Below, in pieces: positions 8,441-16,747 of a DNA stretch of 64,000 nucleotides (positions are counted from its first letter, which is position 1; every line of letters starts with the position of its first letter). The notes beneath the pieces are model-generated. The model did no database searches. It was not told where the DNA came from and worked only from the letters and a program-made list of their open reading frames with translations. The stretch is from Bacteroidales bacterium UBA3297 (lineage in GTDB: Bacteria > Bacteroidota > Bacteroidia > Bacteroidales > Paludibacteraceae): contig DETD01000004.1 in assembly GCA_002362105.1 (NCBI GenBank), positions 118,553-182,552 on the forward strand, given 5' to 3'. The position numbers and the translations under genes are program-made.

Positions 8441-9655
8441 ATGACAATAGTAAACAACACAACCGCAGGTCAACTAGAGAAACAACTGACCGCCAAAGAG
8501 TGGTCGGTAATAACCGACCTACAGGTCACAGGAACCATCAACTATAACGATTGGAAATTCATAGGATCACTAAAAAGACACAACACCCTTTCGCACCTCG
8601 ATATCAGCAAAACACAGGGACTTACGAACACAGGAGAAATAGACTACGTGTTCAGCAAGTTCAAAAGCCTTGACACCGTCCTTCTTCCAGAAGGCGTAAC
8701 AAGCATAGACGCCTGCACTTTCGAGAGTTGCGAGAATCTTCAATACATATCGTTACCCTCTACAGTAAAAGCCATTGGAGAGATGGCCTTTAAAGGATGC
8801 CGAACACTTTCAAAAATACACCTTCCACTGGGGTTGAAAAGCATTGGCACATACGCCTTTTGGGACTGTACAGCACTACATAGCATAACGCTGCCCGAGA
8901 CACTAGAGACACTAGACGGGGGAGTTTTTGCCAATTGTAGCGATTTAAAAGAAATAGCACTACCCCAGAAACTAAAAAAGATACCAGAAAACTGCTTCCG
9001 CAACTGCGTAGCACTCTTATCGGTAGCCATACCGGAAGGCATAGAGGAAATAAAAGGCAAAGCCTTTGAACACTGCATGCGCCTTACCGACGTAAAACTA
9101 CCAGGCACGCTGATTTCAATTTGCGAAGAGGCGTTCAAGGGTTGCATCAAACTGAAGCAAGTGAACCTTCCTGACTCGTTAGTTGAAATCGGGAAAAAAG
9201 CATTCGAAGACTGTTCGTCACTAACGGTCATCACACTTCCAAGGAACTTGAAAGTACTCTGCAACGAAGTACTGAGAGGTTGCAGCCACCTCGAAAGGCT
9301 GAACATACCAAGCAGTATGAGCGAAATGCAGCCAAACGGCAAATGGAAGTACACCGGGCTTCAGAAAATTGGAGAGGAATCGCTAAGGCATTGCAGAAGT
9401 TTGACCAACATTGCACTACCAGCCAGCATGAGGCTGATAGAATCGCACGCATTCAGAGGATGCAAACTTGTCAGCACCATCGAATGCCTAGCCCCCAAGC
9501 CACCAATAGCAATGCCCAACAGTTTTGCGGGAGTTGACACCGAAAATGTAGTCTTATTTGTTCCGACCCAACAGATCAACAACTACAGGGAAGCAAACGG
9601 CTGGAACAAATTCAAAATCGTCAAGGGAAAAGACGATAGCGACATATTTGTTTAA
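8441..9655 (+). CDS. BspA-like leucine-rich repeat protein without signal peptide (second of pair)
   Basis: A 404-residue relative of the preceding protein: the same N-terminal element (AGQLEKQLTAKEW) followed by about 13 LRR_5 repeats of 23 residues and the usual C-terminal VPTQQINNYREANGW closing motif. It also lacks a signal peptide. The ATG at 8441 lies 24 bases after the upstream stop; the longer in-frame ORF from 8306 runs inside the neighbour and is discarded. The pair looks like a duplication. It is probably part of the two-component operon, which suggests a joint but unknown role. Confidence 0.8.
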   Translation: MTIVNNTTAGQLEKQLTAKEWSVITDLQVTGTINYNDWKFIGSLKRHNTLSHLDISKTQGLTNTGEIDYVFSKFKSLDTVLLPEGVTSIDACTFESCENLQYISLPSTVKAIGEMAFKGCRTLSKIHLPLGLKSIGTYAFWDCTALHSITLPETLETLDGGVFANCSDLKEIALPQKLKKIPENCFRNCVALLSVAIPEGIEEIKGKAFEHCMRLTDVKLPGTLISICEEAFKGCIKLKQVNLPDSLVEIGKKAFEDCSSLTVITLPRNLKVLCNEVLRGCSHLERLNIPSSMSEMQPNGKWKYTGLQKIGEESLRHCRSLTNIALPASMRLIESHAFRGCKLVSTIECLAPKPPIAMPNSFAGVDTENVVLFVPTQQINNYREANGWNKFKIVKGKDDSDIFV

Positions 9656-9702
9656 AATTGTTGAAAAATAATCCTATAAAAAAACGTTTTTTACTAGATT
9701 AT

Positions 9703-9733
9703 TTTGCATAATTAAAAAAAGGTAATAAATTTG
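9703..9733 (+). promoter_or_regulatory. Consensus Bacteroidota promoter with no downstream ORF
   Basis: TTTG (9703-9706), 19 bases, TAAATTTG (9726-9733): exact match to both elements. No start codon follows before the terminator at 9812-9848, which points to a small non-coding RNA. Confidence 0.7.
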
Positions 9734-9739
9734 CATATC

Positions 9740-9848
9740 ATTCAAAAAGAAAAAAGGATTCACATATATTTCTAAATTTTCCATATCATTTCATAGTTAT
9801 AGATTTAAGTAAAAAACATACTTAGTTGTGAAACTAGGTATGTTTTTT
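9740..9848 (+). ncRNA. Candidate small RNA between a consensus promoter and a terminator
   Basis: About 109 bases, very AT rich, bounded by the promoter at 9703-9733 and an intrinsic terminator. It contains no ATG-initiated ORF, and the next gene is on the opposite strand, so the promoter has no protein-coding target. Exact ends are inferred from the usual start-site distance. I recognise no RNA family. Alternatively the terminator may simply end the LRR operon. Confidence 0.45.
9812..9848 (+). terminator. Intrinsic terminator (bidirectional)
   Basis: Stem of roughly 13-15 bp (9812-9826 with 9832-9846, one G-T pair) with a five-base loop, flanked by A and T tracts on both sides. It can end the LRR operon or the candidate small RNA on the plus strand and the acetyltransferase gene on the minus strand. 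Confidence 0.8.
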
Positions 9849-9884
9849 TATTTTTATACAGAAACTATATAAAACAGAGAAACT

Positions 9885-10391
9885 TCAGTCTAGTTTCTTT
9901 ATTACGGTAGCCGGATTTCCAGCCAGCATTTGGTGTCCCTCAGGGAAAGATTTAGTGACCACCGCACCGGCAGCCACAACAGTATGCTCACCAAGTTCAA
10001 CACCAGCCAGCACAATGGAATTGGCAGCCAACCACGAGTTTTTACGGATAACGATAGGAGAAGTCTTAACATACTCCTCAAGGTTATTCTTATCGTGGTT
10101 CATGCTGATGAGGGAGACCCTCGGCCCTACATACACATTCTCTTCAATAACGATACCATTCCTACCATCGATGTAGCACCCCATAGAGTAGCCAGGCGCC
10201 TTAGTCCCGTTCTTGATATTCTCAGGACACTTCACCAGCGAAGTAAAATGAACAGGCCAAGGAGTGCTTCTATTGATACCGAGGAACTTCTGCCAAACAA
10301 TATACTTTATCAAAGTAGTATTGAAGTACTGCTCATTATGGAACTGAGGATAAAACAGACGTAAAAATTTCTTAAACAATGCTTTCAACAT
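9885..10391 (-). CDS. Left-handed beta-helix acyltransferase (CysE/LacA/NodL superfamily)
   Basis: A 168-residue O-acetyltransferase-like protein. An N-terminal helical region (1-50) precedes hexapeptide repeats, seen in GIVIEENVYVGPRVSLISMNH, IRKNSWLAANSIVLAGVELGEHTVVAAGAVV, and the closing LAGNPATVIKKLD motif. The His in SMNHD is in the position of the catalytic His of this superfamily. It would transfer acetyl from acetyl-CoA to a sugar or antibiotic hydroxyl; the acceptor cannot be read from sequence. The gene is isolated, between two transcriptionally separate units. Confidence 0.85.
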   Translation of the reverse strand: MLKALFKKFLRLFYPQFHNEQYFNTTLIKYIVWQKFLGINRSTPWPVHFTSLVKCPENIKNGTKAPGYSMGCYIDGRNGIVIEENVYVGPRVSLISMNHDKNNLEEYVKTSPIVIRKNSWLAANSIVLAGVELGEHTVVAAGAVVTKSFPEGHQMLAGNPATVIKKLD

Positions 10392-10407
10392 ATCTTTAAA
10401 ATTTTGG

Positions 10408-10415
10408 CAAAACTA
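10408..10415 (-). promoter_or_regulatory. -7 promoter element for the acyltransferase
   Basis: Minus-strand TAGTTTTG fits TAnnTTTG, 17 bases before the ATG at 10391. Confidence 0.4.
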
Positions 10416-10523
10416 CAAACAAATACAAGAAAACATATAATCATTTGAATAAAAAGGAACTGTTTACGGAAAAAAGTCGGAAAAATGATAAAAAAATACT
10501 TATCAGTATATAGAAAAAGGTAT

Positions 10524-10531
10524 TATATTTG
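10524..10531 (+). promoter_or_regulatory. -7 promoter element for the deacetylase-GH8 gene
   Basis: TATATTTG matches TAnnTTTG. The start codon lies 267 bases further on, implying a long untranslated leader, or a weaker unseen promoter nearer the gene. Confidence 0.4.
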
Positions 10532-10798
10532 CATGACTACAAATGAAAAACACAGGTAGTTTTTAAAAAGTAATGTAAGAAAATCCAGAATTCGTTCGTA
10601 GCCCAAAAAGGAACATTATTACCAGGAAAGGCGATAGAGGAAAAATTATGTTTGAATTAAAATAGAGCGACTTGACTAATATTCAAGTTGGTTATATGTC
10701 CCATTTTGTTGAGTTACGTAAGAAGAATTTAACGGAAGAAACAACCAAACTCGTTTCTCTACATTATCACACTATTGTAAAACTTTAATTTAATAAAT

Positions 10799-13700
10799 AT
10801 GAAAAAAGGATTACTAACTGCGGCAGTAGCTGCATTGGGCATCGGGACACTTTCGGCGCAAGAAATTGCGACGTGGGCGAACTGGTGCAAGTCGGCAGTG
10901 ACATTCACTTTCGACGATGCTGCGAACGAGGTCAATTCACACAAGTGGGCGGCCGACCAATTAGACAACTACGGGTTCAAAGCCACCTTCTATATGGTGA
11001 CGGGTTGGGCCGGAAGCAACTGGGGAGTATACAAAGGCTTCGCAAACAACGGACATGAGATTGGTAGCCATACCGACTCACACAACAGTTCAAATACAGG
11101 AGAGTTGGCGAGTTCGAAAAAGACAATTGAGCAGAATATCGGCCAACCTTGTCTGACCATCGCCTACCCGAACTGTAACCATATGGGTAGCGGTGTGTTG
11201 CAACACTACATTGGCGGCCGTATGTGCGGAGGCCAGACAAACACGAAATCGCCTAGCGACCTTTCGAAATTCGACTGCGCTATATGCGGTACACAAGGTT
11301 TAAAAAACTCTGGAGAAATGACCAGCCGCTGCGAAGGCGCCAACGGAGGTTGGATGGTATTCCTAATTCACGGTATCGACGGCTATGCAGGTGGCGGCAG
11401 TTACTCGCCAACCAGCAAAGACGCCTTTACAGGAACACTTAAATGGTTGAAAGACCACGAGAGCACCTACTGGGTATGTACCGCACGCGATGCAATTATG
11501 TACCTTAAGGAGCGCGACAATGCCAAATTCAAGAAGACAGGTGGCGATGCCTCTATCGACATCTACTCACTGACCGTAGATTTGGATAAAACACTCTGCG
11601 AGTGGGATTACCCATTGTCACTCCGCGTACCTATGCAAGACGGTTGGAGCGACATCAAGGTCACTCAAAACGATGAAGAAATAGAATCGGAAGTAAAGAA
11701 CGGATACGTATACTTCAAAGCTAAACCAAACAAAGGTGAAATCGTAGTCGGTTCAGGCGCACCAGCAGTGCCAGACCCTGAATTCTCGTTCATCAACCCA
11801 ACATCAGCACAGGAATGGTGCAAAGACTCAACCTACACCATTTCGTGGGACATGAACGGAGACACCAACGGTAAAGAGTTCACCCTCAGCTGGAGCACCG
11901 GCTCATCGGCAAGCGACATTGACGTAAGCAGTGTATCAGCATCATCAGAGTGGTCGAACGATGACGGCACCTTCTCTTGGGGAGTTGACAACATCTTGAG
12001 CGATGACGGCAGTCACGGAGAAAGCAGCCGCTGGGGTTCAACCTCAGGTAAAGACGAATACGTAATCTTCAACTTCTCGACCGTACAAACAGTAGGTGGA
12101 GTGAAGATTGACGAGTTCACTAAATACGGAACAATCACCTCATTCGAGATCCAATACGACGACAACGGTTCGTGGAAGACAGCGTACCAGGGGACATCAG
12201 TCGGCGAAGACTTCACTGCGACATTCTCTCCAGTATCTTCAAAGAAGATGCGTTTGTACATCAAGTCAGCGACCGACGGTGTAAACATCAACTATGTAGC
12301 CTTTACAGGTGTAGCAGGTGCAGACTTGAAGACAGGCATCACCTCAGCAGGTTCATTCACATGGAAGCCTAACACCACAGGCAACGGAAACTTGACCATT
12401 ACCAAAGCTAACGGAAAAGCGATTGCCACTTCGGCAGCAATCAAGATTTCGAACTGCGGTGGAGGTGACGATCCAGATCCAATTACCGGAAACACTGGTT
12501 TCTTTGATGAAAACGGCGCCTACTTTGGCCCAACTTGTGAATCAGACGGCACCTCTAGCACCGGTGCATTCTATACCGGCAACTACACCAGCCCATTCGC
12601 TACCGTATTGGGCAAGAGCGAAGAAGACATTCAGAAGAAACTTGACCAGCTTTGGGACCACTACTTCAAGGGCAGCAACAAGGTTTACTACGACAAGGGT
12701 AGCGAAGCCTACATTCTTGACACTGGTAACAACGACGTACGTTCAGAAGGTATGTCATACGGTATGATGATCTGCGTACAGACCAACCACAAGGAAGAGT
12801 TCGACAAATTGTGGAACTTCGCAAAGAACCACATGTGGCACAAGAGCGGCCAGTGGGACGGCTACTTCGCATGGCAGTGCGGCACCGACGGTTCACAGAA
12901 AGACCAGAACTGCGCACCTGACGGTGAAATGTACTTCATGACCTCGTTGCTCTTCGCAGCAAACCGCTGGAACGACAGCAAGTATATGGAAGACGCCCAG
13001 TACATTTTGTCACACATGTGGAAAGGTGGAACTGGTTCGTTGTTCAACGAGTCTCAGAAAGTGGTTACATTCCAGCCATACAACTGTTCAGACTTCTCAG
13101 ACCCATCGTACGACCTTCCTGCATTCGTAGACTTGTTCTCACGCTGGTCTGAAACCAACAACAGCAAGTGGGCTGAAGCTGCAGCTGCAACCCGTACTCA
13201 CTTGTACAAGTCTTCGAATACAAGCTCTGGTTTGTTCTCAGACTACAACAACTTCGATGGGACTCCTAAGTCTGTGTCTTACAACAACAATTCACACAGA
13301 TATATGTACGACGCAATGCGTTGCGCCATGAACTTCGGTATGGACTACTACCTGTTCGGCGTAGATGCCGAAAGACAGGAAACAATGGCAAAACGCATCA
13401 TCGACTTCTTTGAGAAAGACGGTTACCAGCACGCACGCTTCGACTGGGACGGTTCAAACCCAGGCGAAAGCTACACTTTGGGTGAGACTGGCGCTAACGC
13501 AGTTGCCTGCTACGCATTGTTGAACAACCCTTCATACGAAAAACAAGTAAGGACAAACTTGAACAAAGCATGGAACGCAGGCCTCGCAACTGGCACCTAC
13601 CGCTACTACGACGGTTTGGTTCACTACCTCTCTATGCTCCACCTCTGCGGCAGCTTCAAGATTTGGAAGCCAGCTCCAGAAATAAAGGAAAAAGAGATAA

Positions 13701-14062
13701 AGAGTGAAAATGGAAAAGACTTTGTCGATTTCCAAGGCGTAACCTACAAACACGACACCACAGTGGTTGCATTTGAAGACTGCCAGCTCTACAATGTGGC
13801 TATTAAGATCACATCAGATGCTACAGAAAACATCGCTAATGTAAACGCAGGTGTACAACTCACTCCAAATCCAAATGACGGTAGCTTCACTCTCGTAAGC
13901 AACGAAGAAGTACTCAAGGTTGAAATCATCAACACACTTGGAGTAGTTGTAGCAACAGACTATAGTTCTGACGTGAGAGCAAATCTTGTTCCTGGCACCT
14001 ACTTTGTACGTGTTACAACAAAGAAAGGCGTTAACCACGTCAAGATGATGGTTGCTAAATAA
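10799..14062 (+). CDS. Secreted multidomain polysaccharide deacetylase / GH8 xylanolytic enzyme, T9SS-exported
   Basis: A 1087-residue modular enzyme. Residues 1-20 are a signal peptide. Residues 25-250 form a NodB/CE4-type deacetylase domain with TFTFDDA (Asp39-Asp40) and the metal-binding H91xxxH95. An Ig-like segment (from about 324) is followed by an F5/8-type discoidin-like domain (380-505). Residues 564-955 are GH8, with probable catalytic Glu650 in DVRSEGMSYGM and Asp708 in APDGEMYF, a pattern typical of reducing-end xylose-releasing exo-oligoxylanases and xylanases. Residues 1017-1087 are a T9SS type A sorting domain ending in VKMMVAK. It probably deacetylates and cleaves xylan or xylo-oligosaccharides at the cell surface. 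Substrate is inferred from the GH8 subtype. Confidence 0.88.
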   Translation: MKKGLLTAAVAALGIGTLSAQEIATWANWCKSAVTFTFDDAANEVNSHKWAADQLDNYGFKATFYMVTGWAGSNWGVYKGFANNGHEIGSHTDSHNSSNTGELASSKKTIEQNIGQPCLTIAYPNCNHMGSGVLQHYIGGRMCGGQTNTKSPSDLSKFDCAICGTQGLKNSGEMTSRCEGANGGWMVFLIHGIDGYAGGGSYSPTSKDAFTGTLKWLKDHESTYWVCTARDAIMYLKERDNAKFKKTGGDASIDIYSLTVDLDKTLCEWDYPLSLRVPMQDGWSDIKVTQNDEEIESEVKNGYVYFKAKPNKGEIVVGSGAPAVPDPEFSFINPTSAQEWCKDSTYTISWDMNGDTNGKEFTLSWSTGSSASDIDVSSVSASSEWSNDDGTFSWGVDNILSDDGSHGESSRWGSTSGKDEYVIFNFSTVQTVGGVKIDEFTKYGTITSFEIQYDDNGSWKTAYQGTSVGEDFTATFSPVSSKKMRLYIKSATDGVNINYVAFTGVAGADLKTGITSAGSFTWKPNTTGNGNLTITKANGKAIATSAAIKISNCGGGDDPDPITGNTGFFDENGAYFGPTCESDGTSSTGAFYTGNYTSPFATVLGKSEEDIQKKLDQLWDHYFKGSNKVYYDKGSEAYILDTGNNDVRSEGMSYGMMICVQTNHKEEFDKLWNFAKNHMWHKSGQWDGYFAWQCGTDGSQKDQNCAPDGEMYFMTSLLFAANRWNDSKYMEDAQYILSHMWKGGTGSLFNESQKVVTFQPYNCSDFSDPSYDLPAFVDLFSRWSETNNSKWAEAAAATRTHLYKSSNTSSGLFSDYNNFDGTPKSVSYNNNSHRYMYDAMRCAMNFGMDYYLFGVDAERQETMAKRIIDFFEKDGYQHARFDWDGSNPGESYTLGETGANAVACYALLNNPSYEKQVRTNLNKAWNAGLATGTYRYYDGLVHYLSMLHLCGSFKIWKPAPEIKEKEIKSENGKDFVDFQGVTYKHDTTVVAFEDCQLYNVAIKITSDATENIANVNAGVQLTPNPNDGSFTLVSNEEVLKVEIINTLGVVVATDYSSDVRANLVPGTYFVRVTTKKGVNHVKMMVAK

Positions 14063-14090
14063 AGCAATTTATCCGTAAGGAAAACCTATA

Positions 14091-14136
14091 AGAGAGGGGG
14101 ACATATCCATAAGAGATATGTCCCCCTCTTTGTATA
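14091..14136 (+). terminator. Strong intrinsic terminator after the deacetylase-GH8 gene
   Basis: Stem AGAGGGGGACATATC paired with GATATGTCCCCCTCT, a short loop and TTTG, about 30 bases after the stop codon. Confidence 0.88.
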
Positions 14137-14176
14137 TATACAAAAAACAATTTAAAATAGGGAGCACCGACAGACC

Positions 14177-14209
14177 ATGCACACCAGACTATCTGGTGTG
14201 CATTTTTTT
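14177..14209 (+). terminator. Second intrinsic terminator
   Basis: Perfect 12-bp stem (14177-14188 with 14192-14203), a 3-base loop and seven T residues, 40 bases after the first terminator. No promoter pattern is seen between the two, so it looks like a backup terminator. Confidence 0.85.
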
Positions 14210-14305
14210 GCACATTCCAATCTAATTTGTGCAAAAGTAATTAATAATCAGCAACAAAGACGGAATTTTCACAATGAAAATCTTATAAAGGAAACGAAAA
14301 AAGAG

Positions 14306-14313
14306 TAATTTTG
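14306..14313 (+). promoter_or_regulatory. -7 promoter element for the XRE-cupin / acyl-CoA ligase operon
   Basis: TAATTTTG, 25 bases before the regulator ATG. Confidence 0.5.
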
Positions 14314-14338
14314 TATAGCATTAAAACATTACAATATC

Positions 14339-14914
14339 ATGTCAAACAAAATCATCGTTGGCGAAAAAATAAAATCAATTCGCGAACAGAAACAACTAAC
14401 AGTAGAGGCATTATCAGAAAGAAGCGGTGTGTCGGAAGAGGTTATCAATTTTATAGAAAACGAAAAAGATATCCCAGCATTAGCACCACTTATTAAAATA
14501 TCGAGAGGATTAGGCGTCCGTTTGGGCACCTTCCTCGATGATTCGGAAGAGCTAGGTCCAGTTGTGACCCGTGCCAACAATATGCCTGCAGGCATCAGCC
14601 TTTCAAACAACTCATGCGCCAGCCAGGAAGGCATGAACTACTACTCACTAGCACAAAGTAAGAGTGGGCGCCATATGGAGCCCTTCTTCATCACACTAGA
14701 AGAGGGAGAAAAGAAAGACTTTCCGGCATCGGCTCACGAAGGAGAAGAATTTATCTACGTGCTCGACGGCGAACTGGAACTAGACTATGGCAAGAGCCAG
14801 TATCGACTCGGCAAAGGCGACAGCATCTACTTCGACTCCATCGTTAAGCACCACCTGCACGCAGCAGCAGGTAAAAAGGCAACATTCATTGCAGTATTAT
14901 ACACTTTGTCTTAA
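14339..14914 (+). CDS. XRE-family transcriptional regulator with C-terminal cupin domain
   Basis: A 191-residue regulator. Residues 5-62 form an XRE helix-turn-helix (KIKSIREQKQLTVEALSERSGVS, helices 1-3). Residues 110-188 form a cupin, with the barrel motif EGEEFIYVLDGELELDYG and KGDSIYFDSIVKHHLHA. Such regulators bind DNA and sense a small ligand in the cupin. It lies 21 bases before an AMP-forming acyl-CoA ligase, an arrangement common in Bacteroidales, so it probably responds to the ligase substrate or product. The ligand is unknown. Confidence 0.92.
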   Translation: MSNKIIVGEKIKSIREQKQLTVEALSERSGVSEEVINFIENEKDIPALAPLIKISRGLGVRLGTFLDDSEELGPVVTRANNMPAGISLSNNSCASQEGMNYYSLAQSKSGRHMEPFFITLEEGEKKDFPASAHEGEEFIYVLDGELELDYGKSQYRLGKGDSIYFDSIVKHHLHAAAGKKATFIAVLYTLS

Positions 14915-14935
14915 TCCAAAACTAGAAATAACCTT

Positions 14936-16606
14936 ATGGGATTAGAAACAAAAAATCTGCAACTATCGGACAGGACATTGGGAGACTGGTTGGAACACTG
15001 GGCAAAAACCATTCCTGACCACGAATATATAGTATATTCCGACCGCAACTTACGCTTCACCTGGAAGCAGTTCGACGAAAGAGTAAACAATTTTGCCAAA
15101 GGTCTGTTGGCACTTGGCGTTAAAAAAGGCAGTAATGTCGGAATATGGGCCTATAACGTACCCGACTGGCTGACCTTTCTGTATGCGACAGCCAAAATAG
15201 GAGCTGTTTTGGTAACCGTAAACACCAACTACAAACAGAACGAGCTGGAATACCTCTGCAAGGATTCAGACATGGACACCCTCTGTATTACAGACGGAAC
15301 ATGGGAAAGCGACTATGTGGAAATGACCTACAAGATGCTGCCCGAGTTAAAGACGAACCAGAGAGGCCACATAAACAATCCGAACTTCCCCAAGATGCGC
15401 AACGTCATCTACGTCGGCCAGGAGAAGCACCGCGGCATGTACAACACTGCCGAATTGATGCTCCTTGGCGAAAACCTGGAAGACAGCGTACTTGAAGAAG
15501 CCAAGAAAAAGGTAAACTGCCACGACGTAGTGAACATGCAGTACACCTCAGGAACAACCGGTTTCCCAAAAGGTGTAATGCTTACCCACCACAATATAAC
15601 AAACAACGGTTACATTACCGGCGAGAACATGAACTTCACCAAAGAGGACAAACTTTGCGTTTGTGTTCCACTCTACCACTGTTTTGGCGTCGTGCTAGCA
15701 ACAATGAACTGTCTGACACACGGTTCGACCGAGGTGATGGTAGAAAAATTCGACCCGCTTGTAGTTCTCGCATCAGTACATAAAGAACGCTGTACGGCCC
15801 TCTACGGAGTGCCAACCATGTTTATAGCAGAACTAAACCACCCTATGTTCGACATGTTCGACCTCTCGTGCCTCAGAACAGGTATTATGGCAGGTTCGCT
15901 CTGCCCTATCGAGTTGATGAGGGAGGTAGAAAAGAAGATGTTCCTGAAGGTAACCAGCGTATACGGTCTGACAGAGACTTCGCCAGGAATGACCCAGACC
16001 AACATAGACGACCCAATAGAGAAACGCGCCACCACAGTGGGCACCGACTTCCCATTTGTCGATGTGAAGGTCATCAACCCAGAAACTGGAGAATTCTGTA
16101 AGCCAGGCGAACAGGGTGAAATGTGCTGTAAGGGTTTCAACGTAATGAAAGGCTATTACAACAATCCGAAGGCTACAGAAGAAATCATTGACGCAAACGG
16201 TTATCTGCACTCAGGCGACCTCGGTGTAAAAGACGAAGACGGCTTCTACAAAATAACCGGACGAATTAAGGATATGATTATCCGTGGTGGAGAGAACATT
16301 TATCCGCGCGAGATTGAAGAATTCCTATACCAGTTGCCAGAAATAAAAGACGTTCAAGTAGCCGGCGTTCCATCGAAAAAATATGGTGAGGCCGTTGGCG
16401 CATTCATCATCTTGAAGGAGGGTGCCAGCATTACAGCCGAAGACATCCAAGACTACTGCAAAGGAAAGATTGCACGCTACAAAGTGCCAAAATACATTTT
16501 CTTCATCAAGGAGTTCCCGATGACAGGAAGCGGCAAAATTCAGAAGTTCAAGCTAAAGGAGTTGAGTTTGAAACTCTGCGCAGAACAAGGCATCGAAATC
16601 ATCTAA
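14936..16606 (+). CDS. AMP-forming acyl-CoA synthetase
   Basis: A 556-residue adenylate-forming enzyme that activates a carboxylic acid to acyl-AMP and then acyl-CoA. Core motifs are intact: P-loop YTSGTTGFPKGVMLTH (near 203-218), YGLTETSPGM (near 345), the SGD motif LHSGDLG, GRIKDMIIRGGENIYP (hinge, near 445), and the catalytic Lys in TGSGKIQKFKL. Length and motifs resemble medium- to long-chain fatty acyl-CoA ligases, but chain length cannot be read. It is co-transcribed with the XRE-cupin regulator and followed by a terminator. Confidence 0.92.
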   Translation: MGLETKNLQLSDRTLGDWLEHWAKTIPDHEYIVYSDRNLRFTWKQFDERVNNFAKGLLALGVKKGSNVGIWAYNVPDWLTFLYATAKIGAVLVTVNTNYKQNELEYLCKDSDMDTLCITDGTWESDYVEMTYKMLPELKTNQRGHINNPNFPKMRNVIYVGQEKHRGMYNTAELMLLGENLEDSVLEEAKKKVNCHDVVNMQYTSGTTGFPKGVMLTHHNITNNGYITGENMNFTKEDKLCVCVPLYHCFGVVLATMNCLTHGSTEVMVEKFDPLVVLASVHKERCTALYGVPTMFIAELNHPMFDMFDLSCLRTGIMAGSLCPIELMREVEKKMFLKVTSVYGLTETSPGMTQTNIDDPIEKRATTVGTDFPFVDVKVINPETGEFCKPGEQGEMCCKGFNVMKGYYNNPKATEEIIDANGYLHSGDLGVKDEDGFYKITGRIKDMIIRGGENIYPREIEEFLYQLPEIKDVQVAGVPSKKYGEAVGAFIILKEGASITAEDIQDYCKGKIARYKVPKYIFFIKEFPMTGSGKIQKFKLKELSLKLCAEQGIEII

Positions 16607-16631
16607 CAAGATATCGGTATTACATACATAG

Positions 16632-16661
16632 AAAAAGGGCTACGTTTGTAGCCCTTTTTTT
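16632..16661 (+). terminator. Intrinsic terminator after the acyl-CoA synthetase
   Basis: 12-bp stem (16632-16643 with 16648-16659), loop GTTT and a run of T. Confidence 0.88.
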
Positions 16662-16747
16662 GTATATATGGGTACATTTGCCAACTAAAAAAAGCAAAAG
16701 AACCAACTACCATTTTATCAATCACTTTAAACCAATCAAAACAAACG

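Larger units (their letters stand above)
10392..10798 (+). other. 407-base intergenic region with long leader of the deacetylase-GH8 gene
   Basis: Holds divergent -7 elements (minus 10408-10415; plus TATATTTG 10524-10531) and, in the putative 260-base leader of the GH8 gene, an inverted repeat (10668-10675 with 10683-10690, 8 bp with one G-T pair and a 7-base loop). No ORF longer than a few codons is seen. The hairpin may be an operator or leader structure. Confidence 0.4.

Noticed and set aside
6576..9655. Repeats in the LRR genes as a recombination or CRISPR-like locus
   Set aside because: The 69-base period matches 23-residue LRR_5 units with degenerate DNA; no exact long repeats were found.
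14091..14209. Two terminators in a row as an attenuator of the XRE-cupin gene
   Set aside because: No promoter pattern lies between or just before them other than that of the GH8 gene, and the regulator has its own -7 element at 14306, so they look like redundant terminators.
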